DNA of 32,704 bases from Gammaproteobacteria bacterium (GCA_017854775.1 JAFMHC010000026.1:1-32704), one strand, 5' to 3'. Shown: positions 9,161 to 17,883, counted from the stretch's first letter. The notes: generated from the letters alone by a model not told the origin. Numbers and translations: made by a program.

Positions 9161-9802
9161 ATGCCTAACCATCAATATCAGTCATCAATGTTCGAAAGCG
9201 AGACGCATGTCTTGAAACTTTTTGAGGCCGACCTCGAGTATTTGCCTGAGTTTCACCCAAGTGATCGAAGTTGGGCCTTGTTTCAGGACATTCTGGAACA
9301 AACGCAGTGGCGCCAAGATCGGCTCACGGTCTATGGCAAAGAACATTTAGCGCCAAGGTTGTCCTGTTGGTACGGTGAGCCTTGGATGGATTTCTCCTAT
9401 TCGAACCAAACCATGAGCGCAACAGCTTTTACGCCATTGCTGCTAGAGATTAAAGCCGATATCGAAGCGCGCACAGGTGGTAGCTTTAACAGTGTGTTGG
9501 TTAACTACTATCGCGATGGTCAAGATTCTGTTGGCTGGCACAGCGATGACGAACCCGAGCTAGGCCGCAACCCGGTGATCGCATCGCTTAGTCTCGGCGC
9601 GCCGCGAGACTTTCACTTGAAGCACAAGGTCGAAAAAGCTCACACCAAGAAAATGGTGCTCGAACATGGCAGTTTGCTGATGATGCGCGGCTTAACTCAG
9701 TCTCGCTGGCAGCACCAGATTCCTAAACGAGCCAATGCGCAAGGTCGTATAAACCTAACCTTCAGAACCATGTTTGATTATAAAGGCAGAAATGCCCGTT
9801 AA
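9161..9802 (+). CDS. AlkB-like 2-oxoglutarate/Fe(II) dioxygenase
   Basis: A 213-residue AlkB-family dioxygenase that would demethylate damaged bases in DNA or RNA. The iron ligands are His127 and Asp129 (WHSDDE) and His185 (RWQHQIPK). The 2-oxoglutarate-binding Arg is in RINLTFR (Arg196/Arg202), and NYYRDG (115-120) is the conserved nucleotide-lid segment. The layout is closer to the ALKBH2/3-like bacterial group than to E. coli AlkB. A second in-frame ATG lies at 9188; neither start has a strong ribosome site. It is divergent from the MoxR gene. No LexA or Ada box is obvious. Confidence 0.9.
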   Translation: MPNHQYQSSMFESETHVLKLFEADLEYLPEFHPSDRSWALFQDILEQTQWRQDRLTVYGKEHLAPRLSCWYGEPWMDFSYSNQTMSATAFTPLLLEIKADIEARTGGSFNSVLVNYYRDGQDSVGWHSDDEPELGRNPVIASLSLGAPRDFHLKHKVEKAHTKKMVLEHGSLLMMRGLTQSRWQHQIPKRANAQGRINLTFRTMFDYKGRNAR

Positions 9803-9826
9803 GCCTTTAGCTTGCTTTTAGTGCCT

Positions 9827-9870
9827 AGCTACGCTTTTAACACTAATAAGCTACGCTTTTAACGCTAATA
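9827..9870. repeat. two tandem copies of a 22-bp repeat
   Basis: Two adjacent units beginning AGCTACGCTTTTAAC differ by one base (ACACTAATA versus ACGCTAATA). They lie between the AlkB-like gene and miaB, and a more degenerate unit precedes them. This is a simple slippage repeat. Confidence 0.8.
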
Positions 9871-9999
9871 AGCCCCAAGACCTGAGTTTTCGGTCTTAGA
9901 GATTTGGAAATCGCTCGAATATCGGTAAAATACGCGCCCCAAATACTTTTAAGCGAACGTATTCCCAATCGTGGGTATTTTGCAGAGTTGAGTATCGTC

Positions 10000-11457
10000 A
10001 TGACTGAATCATCTATTTCTAAAATCAGAGTTGAAAACATTTCGGCGCCAAAAGTGCCGTCCGAGTCAGCTGCGCTTGTCGGCGAAAAGGTCGTTGCAAG
10101 CTCAAGAGCCAAGGCAATCTTGCCTGAAGGCGTTAGCCCGAAAAAAGTCTTTATTAAGACCTTTGGCTGTCAGATGAATGAATACGATTCCAATCGTATG
10201 CTCGATTCGCTAAACCATTCTCATGGTGTTGAAGCAACTAAAGTTGAAGCCGAAGCCGACATTCTTTTGCTCAATACGTGTTCAGTGCGCGAGAAAGCCC
10301 AAGAAAAAGTATTTCACCAATTAGGTCGCTGGAAGCATTTAAAGGCTAAGAAGCCTGATCTTGTGATCGGTGTTGGCGGCTGTGTTGCGTCTCAAGAAGG
10401 CGATGCAATAATCAAACGTGCGCCTATCGTCGACATCGTGTTTGGCCCACAGACATTGCACAAACTGCCACAAATGTATGATGACGTGAGCAAGAATCAC
10501 AGCTCACCAGTCGATATTTCATTTCCAGAGATGGAAAAGTTTGATAACTTACCCGCGCCAAAAGTCGACGGCGTAACCGCCTTCGTATCAATTATGGAAG
10601 GCTGCAGTAAATACTGTTCGTTCTGTGTGGTGCCCTATACGCGCGGCGAAGAGTTCTCGCGCCCATTCGACGATGTGCTCGCTGAGGTTTATGCATTGGC
10701 CGAGCAGGGTATTCGCGAGGTCACTTTATTGGGTCAGAACGTGAATGCTTACTGGGGCAAAATGCACGATGGCTCAGTGGCTGATTTCGCCTTGCTGATT
10801 CGTTATGTGGCCGAAATTGAAGGCATAGAACGAATTCGTTACACCACCTCGCATCCATTAGAGTTCACCGACAGCTTAATTAACGTCTACGCGGATGTGC
10901 CCAAGTTAGTAAACCATTTGCACCTGCCAGTGCAATCCGGTTCAGACTCAATTCTAGCGGCCATGAAGCGCCGTTATAAGGCCGCCGACTACGTAAAAAT
11001 AATCGAAAAGATTCGTAAGATCAGGCCGAACATGAGTATGTCGTCAGATTTTATTATTGGTTTCCCAGGTGAGACAGATCAAGATTTTGAAGAAACCATG
11101 GCTCTAATTGAGCAGATTGGCTACGACCTCTCGTTTAGCTTTATCTACAGTGCACGGCCTGGAACGCCAGCCTCCGACTTAGCCGACGACGTACCGATGG
11201 AGGTCAAAAAGGCACGCCTTGCTCGCTTGCAAAAACGCATTACCGAAATGGCTTTCGCCATTAGTGAGAGCATGGTCGGTACTAAGCAAACGCTGTTAGT
11301 CGATCGACCTGCACGCAAAGATCCAACTCAAATCTCAGGCCGAACTGAGAATAATAGAGTGGTTAATTTTGATGGCTCGCACGATCTTATTGGCCAGTTA
11401 GTTGAGGTAACTATTACCGAGGCGCTGCCGAATTCACTGCGAGGCGTAATGGTTTAA
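10000..11457 (+). CDS. miaB: tRNA-2-methylthio-N6-dimethylallyladenosine synthase
   Basis: Radical-SAM methylthiotransferase that converts i6A37 to ms2i6A37 in tRNAs. From the ATG at 10000 it has 485 residues. The N-terminal domain holds the auxiliary-cluster cysteines Cys57 (TFGCQMN), Cys94 (NTCSV) and Cys128 (GGCVAS). The radical-SAM CxxxCxxC is Cys202, Cys206 and Cys209 (GCSKYCSFC). A C-terminal TRAM domain contains [12 protein letters not shown]. Compared with E. coli MiaB there is an extra N-terminus of about 45 residues and no C-terminal tail. An in-frame TTG at 10120, preceded by CAAGG, would give the canonical N-terminus, so the true start is open. The open frame continues to a TTG at 9904, but nothing supports coding there. 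Confidence 0.96.
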   Translation: MTESSISKIRVENISAPKVPSESAALVGEKVVASSRAKAILPEGVSPKKVFIKTFGCQMNEYDSNRMLDSLNHSHGVEATKVEAEADILLLNTCSVREKAQEKVFHQLGRWKHLKAKKPDLVIGVGGCVASQEGDAIIKRAPIVDIVFGPQTLHKLPQMYDDVSKNHSSPVDISFPEMEKFDNLPAPKVDGVTAFVSIMEGCSKYCSFCVVPYTRGEEFSRPFDDVLAEVYALAEQGIREVTLLGQNVNAYWGKMHDGSVADFALLIRYVAEIEGIERIRYTTSHPLEFTDSLINVYADVPKLVNHLHLPVQSGSDSILAAMKRRYKAADYVKIIEKIRKIRPNMSMSSDFIIGFPGETDQDFEETMALIEQIGYDLSFSFIYSARPGTPASDLADDVPMEVKKARLARLQKRITEMAFAISESMVGTKQTLLVDRPARKDPTQISGRTENNRVVNFDGSHDLIGQLVEVTITEALPNSLRGVMV

Positions 11458-11576
11458 AGTTGGTTTAACTCTGGTTTAGCTCTGGCTGGGCTGTAATCTC
11501 TGGTCTCAGCCCTCGACTCGACACTCGATATTCCAGCTAAAATAAATTCCTCTAAACCTCTGACGAGTGTAAAATT

Positions 11577-11600
11577 GGCTGCCAGACTTAATTTGCAGCC
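11577..11600 (+). terminator. weak hairpin between miaB and ilvD
   Basis: GGCTGC (11577-11582) pairs with GCAGCC (11595-11600) across a 12-base loop, followed by TTGTT. It could end the miaB message or shape the ilvD leader. The stem is only 6 bp and the T-tract is poor. Confidence 0.3.
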
Positions 11601-11617
11601 TTGTTAGCACTAACACC

Positions 11618-13300
11618 ATGTCAGATAAAAACCTAAACAAACACAGCGCCACCATTACTCAACCAAAATCGCAAGGCGCAGGCCAAGCGATGTTGTACGG
11701 CACCGGTTTAACGCGAGCCGATATGAGTAAGGCACAAGTCGGCATCGCCAGTGTCTGGTGGGAAGGCAATACCTGCAACATGCATTTGAACGACCTGGCA
11801 GCGCATGTGAAAAAAGGCGTTGTTGATAGCGGTTTAGTTGGCATGCGTTTTAATACCATTGGTGTCAGCGACGGCACCACTAATGGTACTTCGGGTATGG
11901 CTTATTCGCTGCAATCGCGCGACATTATCGCTGATTCGATTGAAACCGTTATGGCTGCGCAGTTTTATGACGGCCTAATTGCGATTCCCGGCTGCGACAA
12001 AAACATGCCGGGCTGCTTGATCGCCATGGCGCGTTTAAACCGACCGGCCATCATGGTTTACGGTGGTTCAATTAAACCGGGCGTTCATAACGGCCAAAAT
12101 CTAGACATAATTTCAGCCTTTCAAGCCTACGGTCAATTTTTGGTTGAAACGATTACCGATGAAGATCGTCAGCAAATTGTCGAGAAATCTTGCCCTGGCG
12201 CGGGTGCTTGTGGTGGCATGTACACGGCTAATACCATGGCCAGCGCTATCGAGGCGCTCGGCATGAGCTTGCCATACAGCGCTTCATCACCCGCCATTGA
12301 TCAAGAAAAAGTAGACGAATGTTTGGCCGCCGGTGCCGCCCTGAAGAACATATTAGAGCTTGATCTGAAGCCGCGCGACATTATGACGCGAGAGGCGTTC
12401 GAGAACGCCATGGTTGTGATCGTCGCCTTAGGTGGTTCTACCAACGCGGTGTTGCATTTAATCGCCATGGCCCGCGCACTCGATATCGATTTGACGATCG
12501 ACGATTTTCAAAGCGTAAGTGATCGAATTCCATTTTTGGCTGATCTAAAGCCAAGTGGCCAATACGTGATGAACGACCTGCACAATATCGGTGGCACCCC
12601 AGCGGTAATGAAGTTCTTGCTAGAAGAAGGTTTGATGAACGGTGACTGTATTACCGTAACCGGCAAAACCCTCGCTGAAAACCTAGCTGATTTGCCAGGT
12701 TTAAAAGTAGGCCAAGATATCATCAAGCCAATCAATCAGCCGATCAAGCGCACTGGCCATATCCAAATTCTGAAAGGCAACTTAGCGACCGGTGGTTCGG
12801 TGGCAAAGGTGACCGGCAAAGAAGGTGAAAAATTTGTTGGTCCGGCGGCGGTTTTCAATGGCGAGCAAGCGATGATTGCCGCGCTTGAAGAAGGTAAGAT
12901 TAATAAAGGCGACGTGATCGTGATTCGCTATGAAGGACCCAAAGGCGGCCCAGGTATGCCCGAAATGTTAAAGCCAACTTCAGCGATTATGGGAGCCGGT
13001 TTAGGTGAACATGTTGCGATGATCACCGACGGCCGTTTTTCTGGCGGCTCGCATGGTTTTCTTGTTGGGCATGTAGTGCCGGAAGCGCAAGAAGGTGGTG
13101 GCATAGCGCTGGTAGAAAACGGCGATATAGTGACCTTAGACGCGGTCAATAACCTGATAGAGATGAATGTCTCTGATGAGGAGCTAGCCAAGCGTCGCCA
13201 AGCTTGGGTCGCGCCTGAGCTAAAGGCAACTCGTGGTACACTCGGCAAGTACATTCGTTGCGTTAAAAATGCCTCGATGGGTTGTGTCACTGACGAGTAA
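11618..13300 (+). CDS. ilvD: dihydroxy-acid dehydratase
   Basis: Converts 2,3-dihydroxy-isovalerate and 2,3-dihydroxy-3-methylvalerate to their 2-keto acids, the third common step of valine and isoleucine synthesis. Its 560 residues match the shorter IlvD subfamily rather than the roughly 616-residue E. coli form. Iron-sulfur ligands are Cys53 (NTCNMH), Cys126 ([10 protein letters not shown]) and Cys198 ([14 protein letters not shown]). Other family motifs present are [10 protein letters not shown] and [11 protein letters not shown] near the C-terminus. The three-cysteine spacing is that of the [2Fe-2S] subgroup. It is a single gene with no other ilv genes nearby. No strong ribosome site is visible before the ATG. 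Confidence 0.97.
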   Translation: MSDKNLNKHSATITQPKSQGAGQAMLYGTGLTRADMSKAQVGIASVWWEGNTCNMHLNDLAAHVKKGVVDSGLVGMRFNTIGVSDGTTNGTSGMAYSLQSRDIIADSIETVMAAQFYDGLIAIPGCDKNMPGCLIAMARLNRPAIMVYGGSIKPGVHNGQNLDIISAFQAYGQFLVETITDEDRQQIVEKSCPGAGACGGMYTANTMASAIEALGMSLPYSASSPAIDQEKVDECLAAGAALKNILELDLKPRDIMTREAFENAMVVIVALGGSTNAVLHLIAMARALDIDLTIDDFQSVSDRIPFLADLKPSGQYVMNDLHNIGGTPAVMKFLLEEGLMNGDCITVTGKTLAENLADLPGLKVGQDIIKPINQPIKRTGHIQILKGNLATGGSVAKVTGKEGEKFVGPAAVFNGEQAMIAALEEGKINKGDVIVIRYEGPKGGPGMPEMLKPTSAIMGAGLGEHVAMITDGRFSGGSHGFLVGHVVPEAQEGGGIALVENGDIVTLDAVNNLIEMNVSDEELAKRRQAWVAPELKATRGTLGKYIRCVKNASMGCVTDE

Positions 13301-13423
13301 AGTAAGCCATTCGCGGTAGCCTAGCCTTTGCTCAGGTGTCAGATATCTTGAGTTTTAACAGCAGAATATACCCAGCGGCTAATTAGGGTTGCTTAGTAAG
13401 CTAATGAAACAGGTTACATAATT

Positions 13424-14473
13424 GTGTCTAACGAAAGCATCACATCGAAGCCAGAGCCGACCTCGGACCCGGCGTCAGACCCGACCTCGGAACTGACGTC
13501 AGACAATGGGCCGGAGCAGCCGCTTGTGGATATCGAGCAAGGTGGAACCTCGACCTTGCGTTGCCCGAAGTGCAGTGCGAGCAGAATCGCCTACTCAAGG
13601 CTGCAGCAATTTGATGCTTTAAAGATGCGTTTTATTGCCACGCGGCCACACCGTTGTTTGCATTGTTATAACCGCTTCTGGGTGAGCGAAAGTATTGCAG
13701 CCAACAGTAAGCGGGTTTGGACTTTGTCAATCGTTGCATTGTTGCTTGTGGTCTTGCTGATTAGAGTCTTCGCCACATTCAGTGCGCCTGAGCAGGGAGC
13801 TCAAGTTAGTGTCATTGCGCCTGAGCTTAAGGCGCCTGAGCCAGATGATGTTTCAAAGCCCCAAAGCGAGACGGCTCCGAGTTTAGCCAGCCTGATAAAT
13901 ATGCCTCAAAGTGATGAGCAAACGGAGGCTTCGACAGGTGTTCGAGTGGTATCCAATTCGAACCGAGAATTTACCCAAGTGCCAGAAGAATCACTCACCG
14001 AAGAGCAACGAGCTGGGCGCTTATTATTAGCCAAACAACAAGCCGAAGCAGCGGCTCAAATCAGTCAAGCAAGGGTCAAGCAACTTGAGCAGGTTTTGTT
14101 GCCAGCTAAAGATGAGCTTGAGTCGCTGGCGAAAGTGGAAGTCAGTTACATGGTTGAGCGCTGGCGAGAGGCTTGGACAAATGGCGACCTAGATGGGTAT
14201 TTATCGAGATATAGTGCAAATTTCAAGCCCGCAAATGATCTGTCTTTTGAGCAATGGCAAGCCAAGCGAATCTCTCGAGTTAGCCCTGAGAAAAACATTG
14301 ATATTAAGCTGAATGCTTTTGACGTTGTCTTGCTAGAGCAACTGAGCTCCGCGGTTGTCGAGTTTAGTCAACACTATCAAGCCGGTAGTTATGTGGAAAA
14401 CTCACGTAAACGTCTGACGCTAGCGAAAGAGCAAGGTGCCTGGAAGATCATCGCTGAAGTTGAGTTACCGTAA
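13424..14473 (+). CDS. zinc-ribbon, single-pass membrane protein with a C-terminal NTF2-like (Cds6-type) domain
   Basis: A 349-residue protein starting with GTG; AGG lies about 10 bases upstream and the only nearby ATG (13404) runs into a stop. Residues 1-40 are low-complexity Ser/Thr/Pro/Asp. A zinc ribbon follows with Cys47/Cys50 and Cys78/Cys81 (CPKC...CLHC). One membrane helix spans about 98-118, then comes an acidic Pro/Ser linker (120-200) and a coiled-coil-prone stretch (about 200-235). The last 110 residues (YMVERWREAWTNGDLDGYLS and onward) look like the NTF2-like domain found in Cds6-type cell-wall proteins. It probably has a cytoplasmic zinc ribbon and a periplasmic C-domain. Function unknown; a cell-envelope role is an inference from the domain. 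Confidence 0.75.
   Translation: MSNESITSKPEPTSDPASDPTSELTSDNGPEQPLVDIEQGGTSTLRCPKCSASRIAYSRLQQFDALKMRFIATRPHRCLHCYNRFWVSESIAANSKRVWTLSIVALLLVVLLIRVFATFSAPEQGAQVSVIAPELKAPEPDDVSKPQSETAPSLASLINMPQSDEQTEASTGVRVVSNSNREFTQVPEESLTEEQRAGRLLLAKQQAEAAAQISQARVKQLEQVLLPAKDELESLAKVEVSYMVERWREAWTNGDLDGYLSRYSANFKPANDLSFEQWQAKRISRVSPEKNIDIKLNAFDVVLLEQLSSAVVEFSQHYQAGSYVENSRKRLTLAKEQGAWKIIAEVELP
13457..13504 (+). repeat. 24-bp in-frame tandem duplication
   Basis: Two adjacent 24-bp units beginning CCGACCTCGGA encode the repeating Thr-Ser-Asp/Glu stretch near the N-terminus of the zinc-ribbon protein. Because the unit is a multiple of three, length changes keep the frame. Confidence 0.75.
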
Positions 14474-14595
14474 GTTGAGCTGGTTTAAATTGAATTCCCT
14501 AATTTTGAATATACAGAACAGCCGCAGGCTTTTAACCGCAACTCACCCTGATATGACGAGATACACCGATTAACGCCGCTGAAAATTATAGGCCA

Positions 14596-15867
14596 TTGGC
14601 CGATCGTTTGCGTCCGCGACGTTTAGACGAAGTTGCCGGACAGCATCAACTGCTAGCCGCGAATAAGCCTTTGCGTACTGCGATCGAGAGCGGAAAGCTG
14701 CACTCGATGGTGTTTTGGGGGCCTCCGGGCACCGGTAAAACCACGCTGGCTAAGTTGTTGGCAGCAAAAAGTGAGGCTGAATTTGTCTCGCTATCGGCGG
14801 TGTTGTCTGGGGTCAAAGATATTCGCCAAGCGGTGCAAACCGCGCATGACCGCCAACAAGCCGGGTTTGGTAACACGGTATTATTCGTCGACGAAGTGCA
14901 TCGCTTTAATAAGGCTCAGCAAGACGCTTTTTTACCGCACATTGAAAACGGCACCATTCTGTTTGTCGGCGCCACCACCGAGAACCCATCGTTCGAGCTG
15001 AACAACGCATTACTCTCGCGAGTCCGAGTCTATGTGCTGCAATCGCTTGCGCCGCTAGACATCGTGGGTCTGATTAATCGGGCCTTAGAGGATCACGAGT
15101 TAGGCTTAGGCGCACTGCAGCTGAGCATGGCCGAAGAAGATAAACTGCATTTGGCGGAACTGGTCGATGGCGATGCTCGCCGCGCGCTAACCATGTTAGA
15201 GATCGCCGCTGATCTGGCCGAAGATGGGGTGATTACCAGTGCCTTAATCAACGATATATTAGCCGGCGGCAGCACTCGTCGTTTCGACAAAGGCGGCGAC
15301 GCTTTTTATGATCAAATTTCGGCCTTGCACAAATCGGTACGAGGCTCAGACCCCGACGCCGCACTGTACTGGCTTTGCCGAATGATTGATGGCGGCTGTG
15401 ACCCAAAGTACATTGCCAGACGAGTACTACGCATGGCAACTGAAGACATCGGCAATGCCGACCCCAGAGCGTTACGAATATGCCTTGATGCGTGGGAGTC
15501 CCAAGAGCGATTAGGCAGCCCTGAAGGCGAATTAGCCTTGGCCCAAGCGGTTACTTATCTTGCGATTGCGGCTAAGAGTAATGCGGTATACACCGCGTAT
15601 AAACAGGCTATGTCGGTGGTCAAGAAAACCGGTTCGCTAGAAGTGCCAATGCATATTCGCAATGCGCCAACCTCATTGATGAAAGAATTAGATTACGGCA
15701 AAGGCTATCGATACGCTCACGACGAGGCAGAAGGCTATGCCGCTGGTGAAGTGTATTTACCTGATGAACTAGCGGGGCAGCAATTTTACCATCCGGTAGA
15801 GCGCGGCTTAGAGATCAAAATTAAGCAAAAACTTGATCACCTGCGCCAGCTGGATAAGAAGCGTTGA
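14596..15867 (+). CDS. rarA: replication-associated recombination protein A (RarA/MgsA) AAA+ ATPase
   Basis: Clamp-loader-like AAA+ ATPase acting at stalled forks. Walker A is GPPGTGKTT (Lys48 from this start), Walker B is LFVDEVHRFNK, sensor 1 is GATTENPSFELN, and the C-terminal tetramerisation region contains HLRNAPT-like and YRYAHDEAEGYAAGEVY motifs. The start is a problem: 14596 is a TTG, and similarity seems to run upstream (residues INAAENYRP before LADRLRP) to an ATT at 14569, with a stop at 14554. The only nearby ATG (14553) is out of frame and stops after six codons. Either a non-ATG start is used or there is a one-base shift at the 5' end. The last 56 bp are repeated exactly at 23760. 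Confidence 0.93.
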   Translation: MADRLRPRRLDEVAGQHQLLAANKPLRTAIESGKLHSMVFWGPPGTGKTTLAKLLAAKSEAEFVSLSAVLSGVKDIRQAVQTAHDRQQAGFGNTVLFVDEVHRFNKAQQDAFLPHIENGTILFVGATTENPSFELNNALLSRVRVYVLQSLAPLDIVGLINRALEDHELGLGALQLSMAEEDKLHLAELVDGDARRALTMLEIAADLAEDGVITSALINDILAGGSTRRFDKGGDAFYDQISALHKSVRGSDPDAALYWLCRMIDGGCDPKYIARRVLRMATEDIGNADPRALRICLDAWESQERLGSPEGELALAQAVTYLAIAAKSNAVYTAYKQAMSVVKKTGSLEVPMHIRNAPTSLMKELDYGKGYRYAHDEAEGYAAGEVYLPDELAGQQFYHPVERGLEIKIKQKLDHLRQLDKKR

Positions 15868-15869
15868 AT
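15814..15869 (+). repeat. left copy of a 56-bp perfect direct repeat (rarA 3' end)
   Basis: The terminal 54 bases of rarA including its stop, plus two more bases, are identical to 23760-23815. Upstream of the repeat the two copies differ at scattered positions, and downstream they are unrelated. A perfect repeat ending at the stop codon of a conserved gene resembles the attachment-site duplication of an integrated element. Confidence 0.7.
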
Positions 15870-15994
15870 AGTTGTGTTTAAGCTCGCTGACTGAAAGAAT
15901 ATTTTCAATATTCAAAAAACATTTCTATGGCCTTTGAAAAATCATTTTTAGGACATTAAATCAATGCTGGAATCTAATTTCTAACATTCTTATT

Positions 15995-16219
15995 TTGACT
16001 TTTTTGGTATTTGAAGCTTTGGGTTTTTTTGCATCTGCTCCGGAATTCAATGATCAGCAGTTTATTTTTTGTACTTCGAAAGTAAGCGCCGATTGCGTGG
16101 AAAATAGATTGGCAGATAAAATAGGTTCTTATGAGACTTTATCAAAAAGGGTTATTTTTTATTTTTTTGAACGTGCTTTTATGGTCTGTTGCTGTAGTTC
16201 TATTTCTGATATTTATTGA
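15995..16219 (+). CDS. possible small hydrophobic/secreted protein or remnant
   Basis: A 74-residue open frame from a TTG. The first 15 residues are hydrophobic (LTFLVFEALGFFASA), followed by a polar stretch with two cysteines, and the end overlaps the next gene by 89 bp in another frame. There is no ATG and no ribosome site. The middle looks protein-like and the tail does not, so it may be a frameshifted fragment of a small exported protein. Low support; I do not recognise a family. Confidence 0.25.
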   Translation: MTFLVFEALGFFASAPEFNDQQFIFCTSKVSADCVENRLADKIGSYETLSKRVIFYFFERAFMVCCCSSISDIY

Positions 16220-16469
16220 TTGGTTTGATGTGGCAAGGTTACTCATCTTTGTGTGTTTGGTTGTGCCCCTAGGCTGGGTATTTGCATCAAGGTTTGTAAG
16301 TTTCAATCGCAGGTGCCCCAACTGCTCCGAAGATCTACTTTTCCTAAAACTAACCGAAATAAAAGCAGATTCTAAGTGGATAAAATTCGGCGATAAGAAA
16401 GTCTTAAGAGTAGATAGTCTTATTTTTCCGTTTTGTTTGAACTGTCCATATTGCGGTATTGAGCTTTGA
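16131..16469 (+). CDS. small membrane protein with zinc-ribbon cysteines
   Basis: A 112-residue protein in AT-rich DNA just inside the rarA-bounded segment. Two membrane helices (about 7-29 and 35-54) are followed by a soluble tail with two CxxC pairs (CPNC at about 75-78 and CPYC at about 106-109) that should bind zinc. No family is recognised. The neighbourhood of toxin/immunity remnants makes an orphan immunity protein possible, but nothing in the protein proves it. Confidence 0.5.
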   Translation: MRLYQKGLFFIFLNVLLWSVAVVLFLIFIDWFDVARLLIFVCLVVPLGWVFASRFVSFNRRCPNCSEDLLFLKLTEIKADSKWIKFGDKKVLRVDSLIFPFCLNCPYCGIEL

Positions 16470-16510
16470 GGAATTTGGAGGGATAAGGTGGTATCGGATT
16501 TAAGGGCGAC

Positions 16511-16540
16511 AATAAGCTGGACACCCACAACTAGCTTTCA
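16511..16540 (+). repeat. left copy of a short direct repeat in the toxin/immunity zone
   Basis: This segment contains AATAAGCTGGACACCCA and ACTA and matches 17660-17689 with about three differences over 30 bases. In the same frame both copies encode Ala-Gly-His-Pro-(Gln/Lys)-Leu-x-Phe. In this copy that runs straight into the lipase HSLGG motif, so both may be pieces of one lipase gene. Confidence 0.6.
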
Positions 16541-16752
16541 GCCATTCGCTTGGTGGCGAATTAGCAACAACCGCGGCCTATGCTGCAGTCGGGGGCAGCG
16601 CTACAGTATTTAATTCAGCAGGTGTTCATAGTAATATTTTAAGAGCTTATAGTTCATCTGGAGTCTCAATAACATCTTATGTATCTGCTGTAGACCCACT
16701 ACAATTACTGAACTTAATAACTCCTGCAAGTATACGTGGGCAACATATCTAA
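16516..16752 (+). pseudogene. C-terminal remnant of a class-3-lipase-like effector/toxin
   Basis: The frame reads AGHPQLAFSHSLGGELATTA, then about 60 further residues to a stop at 16750-16752. HSLGG is the nucleophile elbow of alpha/beta-hydrolase lipases (GHSLGG in the family; the Gly before His is Ser here or is lost). It is followed by the FNSAGVHSNIL and SAVDPLQLLN segments typical of lipase domains at the ends of polymorphic or type VI secreted toxins. There is no start codon and the first half of the lipase is missing: the upstream frame closes at 16513. An intact ankyrin protein with a signal peptide begins 81 bp later, as expected for its immunity gene. The effector assignment is inferred. 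Confidence 0.65.
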
Positions 16753-16833
16753 CTAGGCTTTGGTGGTGGTTTTTACCCTATTGCGAGCTTGTGTAGGGTG
16801 ACTCGTACAAATTGTAACTAGGGCAAGCTAATA

Positions 16834-17664
16834 ATGAAATTTATACAGTGCAAACTAAGTATATTGATAATATTTCTTTTTGTATTATCAAACAATGAGA
16901 GTACAGCAATGGGTTCAAAGCAGTCAGCTGAGAATGCAAAAAAACTCTCGGTATTTATGCCTTTTGATTTGATGTTTGAAAATAAACCAGAATTAAAGGC
17001 GCTTGCGAAAGCCGCAGGAAAAGGTCAGATCGAAAGGATTGACAACTTAGTAAATGCAGGTCAAAGCGTAAATGAACTCGGAACCGGAAGTACTTCCGCG
17101 TTGTTTTGGGCGATGAGGCGAAGTAATCTGCAAGGTTACCAGCGTTTGTTGCAGCTTGGAGCTGATCCGAATGTAGTCTTTAGTGATGGAGGGACGGTGA
17201 TGCACTGGGCTGTCATACAGAAAACCAGTGATCAATTTTTGGTTTTGGCACTAAAATACGGTGGTAACCCCAATTTAGTGTCGGGCGGATACCAAAAAGA
17301 CACACCATTGTTTAGCACTCTAGTTGAAGGTTTTGAAGATAGGTTTGAAATTCTAATAGAAGCTGGAGCTGATATTGATTTTCAAGACGGGTTTAATCAA
17401 AGGACACCTGTGCTTGCGGCGTTACTCACTCAAGGAGAGTTAGCTTATAAATTACTCGAACTAGGTGCGGACTACACATTAAAAGACGGCAACGGCTACG
17501 ATGTAGCGGCGATGGTCGCCAGCGGAAAAATTGGTACTAATAAAAACCATGAGCATTATCGCTGGTTGTTAAAAATAGAAAGGTGGCTGGCAGATAAAGG
17601 GGTCGAATTGCCATCTGTCGACCAACGCGGCAGGCTAATTGATAATCCAGACTTAGAGAAATAA
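16834..17664 (+). CDS. exported ankyrin-repeat protein, probable immunity protein for a lipase effector
   Basis: A 276-residue protein with an N-terminal signal peptide (hydrophobic core about 8-18, likely cleavage near STA-MG at 25), so probably periplasmic. About five ankyrin repeats run from residue 51 to 218, seen in LLQLGADPNVV, ALKYGGNPNLV, LIEAGADIDFQD and LLELGADYTLKD. The C-terminal helix ends WLADKGVELP. Ankyrin-repeat proteins are known immunity partners of class-3-lipase type VI effectors, and a truncated lipase lies directly upstream, which supports that reading. The gene looks intact. A direct repeat starts at its stop codon. Base composition is AT-richer than the housekeeping genes. 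Confidence 0.8.
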   Translation: MKFIQCKLSILIIFLFVLSNNESTAMGSKQSAENAKKLSVFMPFDLMFENKPELKALAKAAGKGQIERIDNLVNAGQSVNELGTGSTSALFWAMRRSNLQGYQRLLQLGADPNVVFSDGGTVMHWAVIQKTSDQFLVLALKYGGNPNLVSGGYQKDTPLFSTLVEGFEDRFEILIEAGADIDFQDGFNQRTPVLAALLTQGELAYKLLELGADYTLKDGNGYDVAAMVASGKIGTNKNHEHYRWLLKIERWLADKGVELPSVDQRGRLIDNPDLEK

Positions 17665-17689
17665 GCTGGACACCCAAAACTATATTTCA
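17660..17689 (+). repeat. right copy of the short direct repeat, starting at the ankyrin gene stop
   Basis: It matches 16511-16540 with about three differences. Here the lipase-like frame (Ala-Gly-His-Pro-Lys-Leu-Tyr-Phe-Ile) stops at once. The duplication fits a history of cassette exchange or tandem duplication of the lipase-immunity unit. Confidence 0.6.
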
Positions 17690-17754
17690 TATAAATCAAA
17701 GTGTTAGTGCGTTTTTTTGGTTGGTTTCTCGGTAAAGGCCAGCACCCTAAATGA

Positions 17755-17883
17755 TGGCTCTTGAGAGGGAGGTGTATTAAATTATATTGCGCTGGTGACT
17801 TGAATTCGGGTGCTGGAGCCGATAGTGCCGCGTACTGGGTTGAATATGGCGCAGAAAATCATGAATCAACGGAATTAGAGTAA
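17755..17883 (+). pseudogene. C-terminal tail of a lost toxin-like protein, coupled to the next gene
   Basis: In the frame ending at the TAA 17881-17883 there is an open stretch of 42 codons whose last part is strongly protein-like (DLNSGAGADSAAYWVEYGAE, then ten more residues). The TAA overlaps the ATG of the following membrane protein as TAATG, the usual toxin-immunity coupling. The frame is closed upstream by a TGA at 17752 and has no start codon. Toxin type not recognised. Confidence 0.5.

Noticed and set aside
15897-15913. palindrome GAATATT-ttc-AATATTC after rarA as a terminator
   Set aside because: It is all A/T with no T-tract, so it would be a very weak stem; composition alone could produce it.
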